From assembly GCA_025765615.1 (NCBI GenBank), contig JAIVFJ010000033.1:62001-126000 (forward strand): a stretch of 64,000 nt of DNA, read 5' to 3'. The notes below the pieces were generated by a model. The model was given only the letters and a program-made list of their open reading frames with translations. It had not been told where the DNA came from and searched no databases. A program made the position numbers and the translations under genes. This document shows, piece by piece, positions 54,701-64,000 of this stretch. Within the stretch, counting starts at the first letter, position 1; each line of letters opens with the position of its first letter. This stretch comes from Zopfochytrium polystomum (Eukaryota > Chytridiomycota > Chytridiomycetes > Chytridiales > Chytridiaceae).

Positions 54701-56158
54701 CCAACCAGGTTTCCGCTATTCGCGATGCCGCCAATCTCTTAGCCTCAACCCCAAAAAACAAATATCCCGGCTTCATTATTCGTTGCTCTATCTTGTAAGA
54801 TCAGAGTTTGTGAGCCGGAAAGATATCTAAACCGGAGTACCTCCAATCCGTTGGCGAGTAAAGCTAAAATTGCCGGAACATCAAAACGACTGATTAAAGG
54901 CTCACTTAAGAAAGCTTCCAGCTTTTGGTAATCCACCTCAACCCAAGGAACTGTTGAACCGAAGGATTAGGTTGAGAATCAGTTTTTTTTTTAAAAAATG
55001 GGGGGGTAACCTCGAAATCGGCGACAGAACAGCTCGATCCGCCGAACAGCGGCCATTTTCGTTGCATCATCGAGCGTTGATATCTTTCGCCACCATAGAA
55101 AAGTGGGCGAAGACAGAACCAAACTGCCATTGCTGATTGCAAACACCGTGGAGCTTACCAAACCTCCCTCACAGTCAACTTCCTCAGCTCCCGGGGACCT
55201 GCTCGAACGTTGCTGTGATGAAATGGACTGTTTGGAGGGAAAGGGGGTAGCGGGTATGGGTGTATCCCCTGGCACGAGAGTTCCAAAGTTCGCATAATTG
55301 TCGATCTTCTCACAGTCAGTTTCTTGATGAGGTTTCACATTCAGAGCCCACCTTGTGCATCGCACCAATTCTGTCAAAGCGGATGGCCGTCGGGAACGGA
55401 CTCGTGTCAAATTCGTATTTTGGATAGCGCTCCAGGAACGAATGCAATGGAGCACTTTGAGCTCGCAGAGCGTTTATGCGGGACAAATGTTTGGTAAAAT
55501 CTGCCGCTGCGGGCACGATTTTTTTCTGCACGAGTTCAAAGACACCCTTAAGACGGGGAGAACGGAGAATGAAATTAGAGAAGAGGACTCAAGCGAGGCG
55601 AATCTGTACTTTTTCAAAGACTTCATCACGCGCGGCGATCACGTCGGGCTCGAGGCCAATCGGTTGACTGATGACGCGGACCCGCGACAATTCCTGCCGA
55701 TGCCCGATTGAGCTCTGCGACAGCGCACCTGTTCGACTCGGAGCTGCACTGGAAAACCGTCTTTTAGCTTCACCCGTCGAGACAGCTGTTCCAGGACGCG
55801 AGGCAGTAGAGTGCGGAGTTGGGCACACGAGCGTTGCAGCCACAGATTCTTTCCCCGAAAGCGGTCTGCCTTTACTTTGGCGGGACTGCGCTGATTGGGC
55901 TGACTTGCTTCGTCCGGATTTGGCTCGTTGTTCCACTCTCAACAGAGGCGTATGAGAGCTGCGTCCCTTTAGGGTTCGCTCTGAGCTGTGCGAAATGGCC
56001 GATTGTGCCCGAGAAGTTCTGAACTCGACATTTCTTGAAGTGTAGGCCGCTCGCTCGCCCGATGAAGATTGATTGAGATGCTTTGATTTCGCTGGATGAC
56101 TCCCTATGATAAAACTTGCGCTACCAGGTTCCGATTCAACCATTCCTTGCGTGGACAT
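51714..56158 (-). CDS. Large intron-rich protein, possibly ATP-grasp-like, with coiled-coil end
   Basis: Begins MSTQGMVESEPGSASFIIGS at 56158 with a 170-residue Ser/Arg-rich head. Exons follow: PRLKGVFELVQKKIVPAAAD, FLERYPKYEFDTSPFP, YANFGTLVPGDTPIPATPFP, YQKLEAFLSEPLISRFDVPA, MDLSDSDVNVVFISHPLDAA, LVAPQQSIDEHLLLERVISL, KGILGIASFDFTSNQ, SSSPFTDLNHVKKSSGTQDV, AFCHEALLGMKQEILGG, GIHFNEKVGDCFEGSFYM, LQQSLGQAVHTCLTNLQILH. A clean intron (donor GTAAGG, acceptor ACCTTCAG at about 52546) joins NFP to KVKPSAFQEVLDPALSI, and a coiled-coil end (ERAAKEAAEAAEHAQWREE) closes at 51714. The middle resembles ATP-grasp-fold flagellar proteins of the IQCH kind, but I am not certain; two adjacent genes cannot be excluded. 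Confidence 0.45.
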
Positions 56159-56799
56159 CTTGAAATTTGCCGTCAGATCGTCTTACTACCTGATCATGTG
56201 ACATACCACAACGTATCCTTCTTGTGCCGGTAATCCAGGGATCACACAGTTCGACAGGTTGGCAAAGATGCGGGCTCCAAATCAAAATGGGACAATTTTC
56301 CTTTCAAGCTTTTCTTTTCAAACTCGATCCCGCTACCACGATCGTACTGGTACCTCCAATTTCCGTTGGCAGGGCCCTTCGTCATTTTCCGAGAATGGAA
56401 CGAGGAAAAGCGAAACACTTCATTGTGAGCTGTGCGGAGACAGCCAGTTGAAATCGGCTGGTTTGTGAAGGGAGGAAAATTCAAAGTCCGACCAATCGAA
56501 CCAAGCAAAAAGGTAAAGGCACAGCAGGCAGCCCCACCCAGCACCATCATCCCAGCAATAAAAGCAGGTCAAGCCACGCTCTCCCTCGCCCTCTTGGCGA
56601 TTTGGCCTCTCACCACTCATCCCTCTCTTACTCTCTCGCTCTTCGCGTCTCCACATCCGAATACCCGTTCCCTAGCTGGCCCTTCCTTCATCGCGATCCT
56701 CCCAGTGAACTCGCCTTTCTTATCGCGTCGTCTTAACTCCCTCACGCTCACGTTCACTCCTACACCTTGCCCCCATCGCTCTCACGCAGCAGCATCATT
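56159..56799. other. Spacer with divergent promoters; small ORFs not called
   Basis: Pyrimidine-rich just upstream of ATG 56800 (CTCTCCCTCGCCCTC and similar). Short conflicting frames at 56224-56550 show no domain; an extra exon of either neighbour is possible. Confidence 0.45.
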
Positions 56800-57265
56800 A
56801 TGGATCCAAAAGAGATGGAAGTTGGTATGGATATGGAGATGAACGACGTGAAGGCCGACGCGCCAGCAGCAGCGATGGCAGCAGAGCCGGTGGCGTCTCA
56901 AGCAACTAAGCCGGAAATGCGTGGGTTGCCGGCCAAACACCCGTTTTTCCGGAACGCAAGATCAAGGTGAGCGAAGATCCCACCGTAAAGCACGCTTGTT
57001 TTAACTTTCGAATCAACTCAAACGTGGTCATTTCACTGCACAACGCAGCGCTATCAAGAGCCCGACGGATCAGGTTATGTCACCAGCAACACAAAAGATC
57101 GAAGCCAAGAGAAAGCATCTCATGGGCGGGTACGCATTCATCACTTTTGATCTCATCTGACCTTCGGTCTGTGATAGAATTAAACCAAAATTTCTGGGTA
57201 ACTCTTTGAGGGAGAGCATGACGCCAGACTCGCCTGCTGGCTCTGAGAAGGGGCAGCCACAGTAA
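56800..57265 (+). CDS. Spo12-like small protein
   Basis: Three exons: ATG 56800 to about 56968, about 57049-57129, about 57180-57265. N-terminus MDPKEMEVGMDMEMNDVKAD is acidic, then PAKHPFFRNARSS and the key stretch AIKSPTDQVMSPATQKIEAK followed by RKHLMGGIKPKFLGNSLRE. The S-P-T-D-x-x-[ML]-S-P-x-[TS]-x-K core with two minimal CDK sites is the signature of the Spo12 family, small nucleolar proteins of the mitotic-exit (FEAR) network in yeast. It ends SPAGSEKGQPQ. About 105 aa, in range. The last exon frame was chosen by donor/acceptor phase; reading the other frame gives an early stop. Confidence 0.6.
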
Positions 57266-57395
57266 CTCAAATTATGCACATAAACTTTTCCCCATTTTTT
57301 ATTCTTGTGAAGCGGCGAGAGAAAGATTGGGTCTAGGCAATGACGCGATCTGCGGGCATTGATTGGACAGAATCCCAGTCCCAGAGGTAGAATGA

Positions 57396-58642
57396 TTACA
57401 TGAATTTGGAGCGCATGAAGCCAGTAACGACTTCGAAGGTCGCCAGAAGGATTCCACCACCAGGTCCCAGCCTAAGAACTTTCGGGACAAAACTGCACAA
57501 GAACCGTTAGTTCCGGTTAATGTCTCAACGTACATTACCCTTTGTAGAGCGCGGAGAAGCCCTCCTCCTTTGTGATGGTGGCGAGTGCGGGGAAAGCCCA
57601 GTTATACCTGGAGCACAAGGGGTCAGACAAGCGAAATTTTTAAAGCCCCCACGGGCTGGGCTCACTTAGTTCCGACAATTTGGCCTTGCACTCTCGATTT
57701 GACGACATCGAATGGTGTCTGGTGGAAAATCGTTCACTGAGAACCTCACATTGCAAGCAGTAGTGTGCGCTTACGTTCAAAATGGTACCAACAGTTCCGC
57801 CAATCGCCCCAGCGAGGAAGTTGTTCCACAGCTGCTCATTCTTTGTTTTCGCCTTGGGCAAATTCGCCTTGACCGCGCTTCAAGCAACAACTGTCAATGG
57901 AGCAAGAGCAGGTATTTGCAGCAAGAAGAACTAACTGGATGACGCCGAAGTAGCCTGCGTTCCACACAATGTGGCGCAAAGCCGTAGCTTCAAGACCCTT
58001 CCAGAAACCGCGGAAGCCTTCTTCGCGGTAGATCTTGACGAAAGCGTCGCTCGTTCCTTTGTACTTTCCAGCCTGCAAGCGGGAAAGAATGGATGAGGGA
58101 AGAGTTGTCAGAAGCAAAGGGTTCGTGCGGGGAATGACGAAAACGTTACGTTCGCTTTGTCTTGCAATCGAATCTTGACGAGATCCGGCGAAACCACGAC
58201 GAGCGCCTCGGTTGCACCCGCGCTCATCCCGGTCAAAATCGACATGGTCTGCTGGTCCTTCACTCCAAGGGCCTTGTAGACCTTTCCGTACTCTGCGTTT
58301 GCGGAGAACTTGATAGCCCTCTTTGGCGCCTCCACCATGATCGGTGGCAGGATGCCACGGTAGAGGGCGCCGGGTCCTTCCTGTCGGACAATCTTCGAGA
58401 AGGCGTCTGTGATGGACTTGTAGGCGGCGTCCTGGCCGGACACTTGCAGCTGGAAGCGAGTTTTGACGACATCGAGAGGGTAGCAGATGAGGATCTCGGT
58501 GACGCCGGCGATGGCGCCGGCGGCAATGTTCATGTAGATGGGAAGGGGGCGATCATCGACTGATGGGGGGTGTTTGCAGCAAGAAAGTCAGACGGCGCAA
58601 GAGGGGCGATTATTCCTCACTCTTTGCTGCTGGAGCGGCCAT
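57396..58642 (-). CDS. Mitochondrial 2-oxodicarboxylate carrier (SLC25A21/ODC-like)
   Basis: Six-helix inner-membrane carrier. Exon 1 gives MAAPAAK, spliced to IDDRPLPIYMNIAAGAIAG. Three carrier repeats with signatures YPLDVVKTR, SPDLVKIR and TPFDVVKSR are in order; other motifs: FSKIVRQEGPGALYRGILPP, EAPKRAIKFSANAEYGK, DAFVKIYREEGFRGFWKGLE, ATALRHIVWNAGYFG, ITKEEGFSALYKG, PKVLRLGPGGGILLATFE. EAPKRAIKF and the RHxxWN motif point to the oxodicarboxylate carrier clade, which exchanges 2-oxoadipate and 2-oxoglutarate. Ends FMRSKFM and stop at 57396. Second-repeat motif has SPD rather than PxD, a tolerated variant. Confidence 0.9.
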
Positions 58643-58767
58643 GGTGGTAGGCGAGGGAGCGAGCGAGCGGCGGGTCGGGAGTGACGGGGGCGGAGTGGAT
58701 GAGGCAAAGACGGATGCTGGGGTTGGTCGACGCTAATAATGACGTGCGACGCGATCGGATCTGTTTT

Positions 58768-58769
<2 letters not shown>

Positions 58770-58801
<32 letters not shown>
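58770..58801. repeat. poly-T tract plus GT run in a divergent promoter
   Basis: T32 followed by GTGTGAGTGTGTGTG, in the 434-nt region between the carrier start (58642, minus) and the tRNase Z start (59077, plus). Confidence 0.9.
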
Positions 58802-58802
<1 letters not shown>

Positions 58803-59076
58803 TGTGAGTGTGTGTGTTTGTTTGATTTTTTCTGATTCGGCGAAATCCGCAAAAAGCAGCACATATCGACCGTGTCAGACACCCAGCAGATCGTCGCGAC
58901 ACCACACCTTGTCACAGCGACGATCGCCCACTAAGGAACCCCGGAGACGACGCACCGCGGAAACTTCAGCACGAACACCCGAAAGCCGTCCCTCCCTCCT
59001 CGTGCCTGCCCGCGTTGGCGCTTCGATTCGCTGAAACTTTTCGCGACGGAACGTGGCTGGATCTTGCTCCTCCAAA

Positions 59077-62033
59077 ATGCGCTACTTTCTCCAGATCCTC
59101 GGAAGTGCGACCGTCGACTCGCGCCCGTCCGTTGTGGTTCACTTTGACAGCCAACGATACCTATTCAACTGCTTCGAAGGCACTCAGCGCTTCTGCAACG
59201 ATCGCAAAATCCGCCTTGCTGGCGGCAAGAAAAGCATGTTTTTCTTCACTCGGGTCTCGTGGGACTGCATCGGCGGACTGCCGGGCATGCTGCTCACACT
59301 TGCAGATGCCGGCACGAAGCTGTTTAAGATTCACGGACCGGCAAACATCACACGCGCCCTGGCGGCAACTCGGCAGTTCCTCTTCCGTTCGGATATTACG
59401 GTAGATACGCACGAATTTCCTGAAAATGGCGAAGAAGTATCAGACGAAAATTTGACGATTCGGCCGGTGTTGCTTCGTCGGCTAGCCTCGCCAACCATTG
59501 CCGGCACGTCAACGACGAAACCGAATTTATTAGCCCCTCGGTATCCTGCCATGTCGGCGAAGGAGGCTCGTCGAATACTCAAATCGATGTTTCCGACCTC
59601 GGGTTCAAACTCAGGTCCTGCTAATTCGGCGAATCAGCTCAAACGCTCACTGAACTCCGATGAAGTAGTGCACCCGCTTTCAGATCGAACAAAGCGCGTT
59701 TGCACACCTGGTGGTTGCTCACCGAGTGCGGCTGAGTCTGATAACGTCCCTGCAACTGAGCCTGCAGCAACCAGCACAAGCAATGAGCCCTCAGAAGCAA
59801 GAGAGCGGATCACACTGGCGTACGTCTGCACCGGCCCAACTGTCCCAGGGAGACTAGATCCTGTGAAGGCAGCAAATCTGGGAGTTCCAAGAGGACCGGA
59901 CTTGGGTGAGTTTGCAAGTTTCGTTTCTTATTCGAAAGCATCAATTGACAGGATCTTTCAGGTCGACTGACCCGAGGCGAGTCTGTGACACTAAATGACG
60001 GGCGCGTTATTCAGCCCCATGAATGCGTTGGGCCTTCAAAACCCGGTCAAGTGAGTAACAGCACAAACAAGCGATAATTCTAGCTGACAGGGCGCTGCAG
60101 ATTTTTCTCATATTGGATGTACCCGATAGAGACTTCGTGGCATCATTAGTCAACAACCAGAGCCTTTCCGCCGAATTTCTTCAGAAAGACGGAAATCCAG
60201 TTTCGTGCATTGTTCACATGCTGGGAAATGGTGTCATTGGCGTTCCAGCGTACGTAAACTGGATTAAGCAGTTCCCGAAGGAAACCAAAGTGAGTGGCCT
60301 CTTCCTGGTCGTTTTTTCTAATGCCAAGCGCAGCATATTGTCGCCGGACAAAATTTCTCTCCGGATGAACTCGTGTTATTGTGCACAGCAAACATTCAGC
60401 ATCAGCTAAATATGTTGGACGAAGATGTGTTTCTTCGACCGTACGAGGATAACTCTTTAAAAGCGACAGGTACTATCCCATTCACTAATTATGCCTGGCA
60501 CGCCTGGCAACCGACCTAACTTGTCTTTCAGAGATACCTCCAAATACTACCCTATCGCAGCCATTGACTCTTGTCCAGTTTGAGCCGAAGCTTCTTGTTG
60601 ACGTGAGCCAAACGGTTCGCTTCCGTCCTCCATCCCCCAACACTCCCAGCCTCCGTTCGTATCTCGCGGTCGCGGCACCAGTGAAAGATAAGATAAAAGC
60701 ATCGAAATGGGGCCGTGAAAGATCTCCGCAGTCGCCGACACGTTCTCCGCGGTCCAGCCAGTCAAAACGACCTTTGCGTGACTACGGCGTGCCGAGTGGT
60801 GTTACATTTGGGGGAGGCGACACGAAGGAGGTCATCGTCATTCCTTTCGGAACTGGCTCGGCCATACCCTCAAAGTACCGAAATGGTAAGGAAAAACGCT
60901 TCTCTCTAGAATTAACTATGCGTCTTTTTCCCAGTAAGCTCCACATTCGCGTCATTTTCGAACGGATCAGTGCTGATGGACACGGGAGAAGGCACTTTGG
61001 GCCAAATGTTCCGTCACTTTGGTCCGGAGTTGCTTGACCAACACTTGTTGAACCTCCGGCTAATATTTATATCTCACATGCATGCGGACCACCACCTTGG
61101 ATTGATTTCCATCCTCAAAAGAATCAGCGAGGTGCAAAGCTGCCATTTCATGATTCAATTGGCTTATTTCCTTTTTTTTCCAACAGCTGCGGAGAGAGAA
61201 GCAGGGCGATGACCAGCTCCCGCCACTGTGTGTGGTTGGGCCGACAAAGTTGCATCAATGGCTTGAGGATTATGCTGCTGTGGAAGATTTTGGCATCGAC
61301 GAAATCGATTTGTTCGACTCGAAGTTTTTGACTGGGCGCACTCCCAAGTGGGTTTTAACATCAAAGTAATCATCGGGACTGACGACACAAACATTACTGT
61401 GTCTGCATTGATTTTAGTTCGCCGATCGATCCGCGCCTAGCAAAAATGTGGAGTAACATTGTGGCCGTGCCCGTTGTACATTGCTATCAGTCCTATGCAG
61501 TTGTGCTGAAGCACACCTCGGGAACTCAAATTGCGTAAGTCGATTCGCCAAAGTTTGTTTTCCGGTTTGATCGTTAATAAGTATTCGCCGTTGCCAAAAA
61601 GGTTCTCTGGAGACTGTCGGCCGAGCAACGCTTTCGCCGATGTGGGAAGAGGCTCAGACCTTGTTATTCACGAAGCAACTTTCAACGACGACATGCAGGA
61701 AGAGGCCAATAGTAAGCGCCATTCAACAACTTCCGAAGCCATATCAGTAGCAAAGCAGTTGAGAGTCCTTTCCGACATTTGCCTGCGTCGCACAACCATG
61801 TTCATAACTCGCTACTCTCCAGAATGCAAGCCAAGAACCTTCTGCTCACGCACTTTTCCCAAAGATACCCAAAGCTCCCGTCCGCTCAAAAAAGTGTTGT
61901 GGAAGGCCCCGGGGGGCGCCTCGTGATTGGTGCCGCCTTTGACAGCATGCGGATACGACTGTCAGAGTTCGACAAGCTCCCGCTTTTGATGGGACCGCTG
62001 CAGGCACTGTGGGGACAGTTGGAGGACGAGTAG
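59077..62033 (+). CDS. ELAC2: Ribonuclease Z, long form (tRNA 3' endonuclease)
   Basis: Removes 3' trailers from pre-tRNAs, in nucleus and mitochondria. Starts MRYFLQILGSATVDSRPSVV at 59077 with the long-form N-terminal lactamase-like half: HFDSQRYLFNCFEGTQRF, KKSMFFFTRVSWDCIGGLPG, KLFKIHGPANITRAL. Middle exons carry IFLILDVPDRDFVAS and TVRFRPPSPNTPS. The C-terminal catalytic half has IPFGTGSAIPSKYRN, VLMDTGEGTLGQMFRHFG, the zinc motif FISHMHADHHLGL (HxHxDH), VVGPTKLHQWLEDY, FSGDCRPSNAF, IHEATFNDDM and LLLTHFSQRYPKLP. All metal ligands seen. About eleven introns. No cleavable mitochondrial leader is obvious before MRYF. Ends QALWGQLEDE. Confidence 0.94.
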
Positions 62034-62096
62034 CTAATTTAACGAGACACTAGCTGGGCTGTCCCATTTTCCCCGTTCTATGTAACCTTGGCGGAT

Positions 62097-63298
62097 ATGG
62101 CGGTAACCAAGAAGCCGAGCTGGGGGTTCGCTGTGCCACGAACGGTCTGGGAAAGTTCGTTTCCTTGTCATAGCACCTCACAAGAACCAAACATGCCGGA
62201 CGGAGGAGCAGCCTCAACGGGCCTTGCCCTCGGCGGCCTCTGCGCCCTTACACTGCCATCGCTTGCATCCATCTACTACCGATCGGTACCCTTCCTCAGC
62301 CGCCCGCCGCTGGCTCAGTCCTTCATCCTCAAGTCGATGGTGCTTTCGTGAGTCCTTTGGCCCATCTTCACATTCTTCAAGTTTCCAATCGCGCCCCGTT
62401 TCCTCACTGCAGCGTCGGCGTCACGCCAAACAAGCTCGATGAAGCTCGCATCGTTTCCCCTCCCTACACGCTCATAACCCACATGTTCCACCACTTTGAC
62501 TTTCAGCACTGGCTGTCCAACGTGTACACTCTTGTCGCTGTCGGCACCTCGCTCGACCTTGGCTTTCTGCCGACGCTCATTGTGTTCTTCGGAGGTGGCC
62601 TCGCAGGTGTGTTTTCGCACATCGTTGCCAACACGTACCGGGTCCCCCTGATCACCGCGCCGCCGCCGAGCCTCGTCCGCTCGCTGCCGCCGCCGCCGTC
62701 GCTTCAGCCATCCCAGCAGAGCTGGTTCTCGATCTTTCCCGTGTCGTCGTCCGCATCGTCCGCATCCACCCAACCCCCAACAACACCCGCGCCCCCGATC
62801 ACCACCGTGGACCCCGACGCCGCCCTCCTCGGCACGATCACCGACCACCCGCTGACGACCTGGTTCGTGCGCGCGGCGACCGGCGGCGCGCTGCGCTCTC
62901 TGCGGGAGCGCATCTTCCAGATCTCGGGCGCGTCGGCGGGGGTGTACGCGCTGGTCGGGGTGGACGTGGCGCGGCTGGCGGGCAACCTGCGCGGCAGCGT
63001 GGGGCGGTGGGCGCGGCTGGTGCGGCGGCAGCGGCAGCGGGAGGAGCAGCACCGGCCGCGGGACCACGGGCTGGACGCCGACGAGGCGTACGCGCGGGAG
63101 CGCGTGGAGAAGCAGGTCACGGCGATGGTTGTCACGTTGCTCTCGCACGGGGTCGGGCTGCTGTCGCACGCTGTCGGCGGCCTGTTTGCGCCGGCGAGGG
63201 CGGGGCGGTCGATATTGGACCCCGTGGAGCCGGTCGTCAGCCATTCGGCTCATGTGGGAGGGTTTTTGTTTGGCGTCCTGGCGTCGTACGTGTTTTGA
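62097..63298 (+). CDS. Rhomboid family intramembrane protease
   Basis: Starts MAVTKKPSWGFAVPRTVWES (ATG 62097; an alternative is MPDGGAAST at 62193). One intron (62349-62413, GTGAGT...CTGCAG) joins KSMVLS to VGVTPNKLDEARI. Motifs: MFHHFDFQHWLSNVYTLVAV (the H-x-x-x-N oxyanion region after TM1), FFGGGLAGVFSHIVAN, then a roughly 75-residue Pro/Ser-rich loop with SFVP-type low complexity (about 62650-62860), the nucleophile GASAGVYALVG (G-x-S-x-G) and catalytic His in SHSAHVGGFLFGVL. Both dyad residues are present, so active. A second basic loop (62990-63110) separates the nucleophile helix from the next. Such long loops are unusual for the family; membership is otherwise clear. Confidence 0.88.
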
Positions 63299-63437
63299 GA
63301 AGGACCCGGCAACGAGTTTTTCTCCTTTGATATGTATTGGTTGTTCGTTGTCGCCACAATAGAACACGAAACAACTCCAAGCACAAATAGTCTATATTCC
63401 CGCGTAAATCTGGGGTGCAGCTCCGGCCCGCCTTTTT
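63299..63437. other. Convergent 3' spacer
   Basis: 139 nt between the rhomboid stop and the DAHP synthase stop on the opposite strand. Nothing else recognised. Confidence 0.6.
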
Positions 63438-64000
63438 TCACAATGATCGAATGGGAGAGCGTTGCTCCGAGAAAAACTTTGAAATTAAAAACGCAATATC
63501 GAGGCTCTGCTCGTAGTTCAGACTGTTGACAGTAAGGTGGAGTTTCGTTGTCAGTTCATACAGTCGGGGTTCGGGGAAAGGAGCAGCCTACCGGGGATCG
63601 CAAAACGACTGATAGTTAGTAGAGAGATCGTCCTCCTTCAGCTCCATGGTGCCGCCGATGGTTTCCGTCACCCGATCGCCCGTCAGTTCAAAGTGAACGC
63701 CGCCAAGCTCGGATCCGTTCATTTTGTGCAGACGGAAAGCCTTTCCGAGTTCCTGTTTGCCAACGATCACGTGAGTCCACGCCGTCGTCTTTTGCAAAAA
63801 GTCAAGTGCGCGTCTCCGCCTCACCTCGATTATGTTCTCGAAGCGGCGAGTTTTTATGCCGTTCACGGTTTCGGTGTTGCCATGCATGGGATCACTATGT
63901 CATAACAGAGAACGCGGGGAGAATGGATCAGCGTTACATTCTTGCGTTTCCAAACATAGTCGTGTACTCACCAACACCAGACGACCTTGTGCTTTGTGGC
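63438..64000 (-). CDS. 3-deoxy-7-phosphoheptulonate (DAHP) synthase, class II, C-terminal part
   Basis: First enzyme of the shikimate pathway, condensing phosphoenolpyruvate and erythrose 4-phosphate. The gene enters from the right window edge (KHKVVWC) and is truncated there. Exons on the minus strand: DPMHGNTETVNGIKTRRFEN then IIE, a hidden intron (about 63740-63816) whose removal gives FENIIEELGKAFRLHKMNGS, then ELGGVHFELTGDRVTETIGG, STNYQSFCDP and, after an intron (about 63520-63590), RLNYEQSLDIAFLISKFFSE, ending RSPIRSL. DPMHGNT, GGVHFELTG, T-E-x-I-G-G and CDPRLNYEQ are the class II (plant/microbial AroA-II) signatures. Class II enzymes are found in many filamentous and early-diverging fungi, unlike yeast Aro3/Aro4. 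Confidence 0.9.

Noticed and set aside
63740..63816. Twenty-residue insertion in DAHP synthase
   Set aside because: It is an intron without a stop codon; removing it restores the conserved sequence.
1..64000. tRNA genes
   Set aside because: Looked for GGTTCGAATCC-type T-loop sequences with matching stems; the few GTTCGA hits fall inside coding exons and do not fold.

Overview
This is a gene-dense, intron-rich nuclear window from a eukaryote. The best fit is an early-diverging zoosporic fungus of chytrid type. Support: fungal-type housekeeping genes (class II DAHP synthase, the RNA polymerase I subunit A49, a 2-oxodicarboxylate carrier, an apparent Spo12-like protein); several genes that resemble flagellar or coiled-coil proteins (WDR87/97-like, CCDC181/CCDC34-like), which non-flagellated fungi lack; and an ankyrin-type protein with the W-W-x-x-S-G-L repeat common in chytrids. 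Introns are short GT-AG introns, often about 45-75 nt, and many sit inside apparently open frames, so single open reading frames often overstate or break real genes. Simple repeats (CA, GA, CT, poly-T) are frequent. No tRNA, rRNA, CRISPR array or intact transposon was recognised.

Layout. 0.1-7 kb: SRP receptor alpha (with several apparent single-base frame slips), ribosomal protein eS1 (RPS3A) and N-myristoyltransferase. 7-12.9 kb: repeat-rich spacers around a LON/RING protein. 12.9-18 kb: a small Ala/Gln-rich protein and the exosome nuclease DIS3. 18-25.3 kb is an accessory block: a leucine-rich-repeat-like ORF, a mosaic relic that joins a copy of a secreted-protein promoter to a copy of the DIS3 tail, the intact secreted cysteine-rich protein, a membrane protein and the ankyrin-like protein. 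25.9-34.6 kb: an unrecognised helical-repeat gene, a DUF885 peptidase-like enzyme, a protein with a novel cysteine/tryptophan repeat, and a flagellar-type coiled-coil protein. 35-39.6 kb: ribosomal P0 and a RING/zinc-ribbon protein. 39.7-56.2 kb: a compact block of WD-repeat, coiled-coil and chromatin/transcription genes (SMARCE1-like fragment, RPA49), with divergent start codons as close as about 60-70 bp. 56.8-64 kb: Spo12-like protein, mitochondrial 2-oxodicarboxylate carrier, long-form tRNase Z, rhomboid protease and the 3' part of DAHP synthase.

Most genes are housekeeping and are not functionally linked. The shared themes are translation, targeting and RNA processing (SRPR, eS1, P0, DIS3, tRNase Z, RPA49) and a likely zoospore-flagellum set. 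All product names come from reading the translations by eye; no database search was run. Exon limits given are those I could resolve from splice signals and reading frame.
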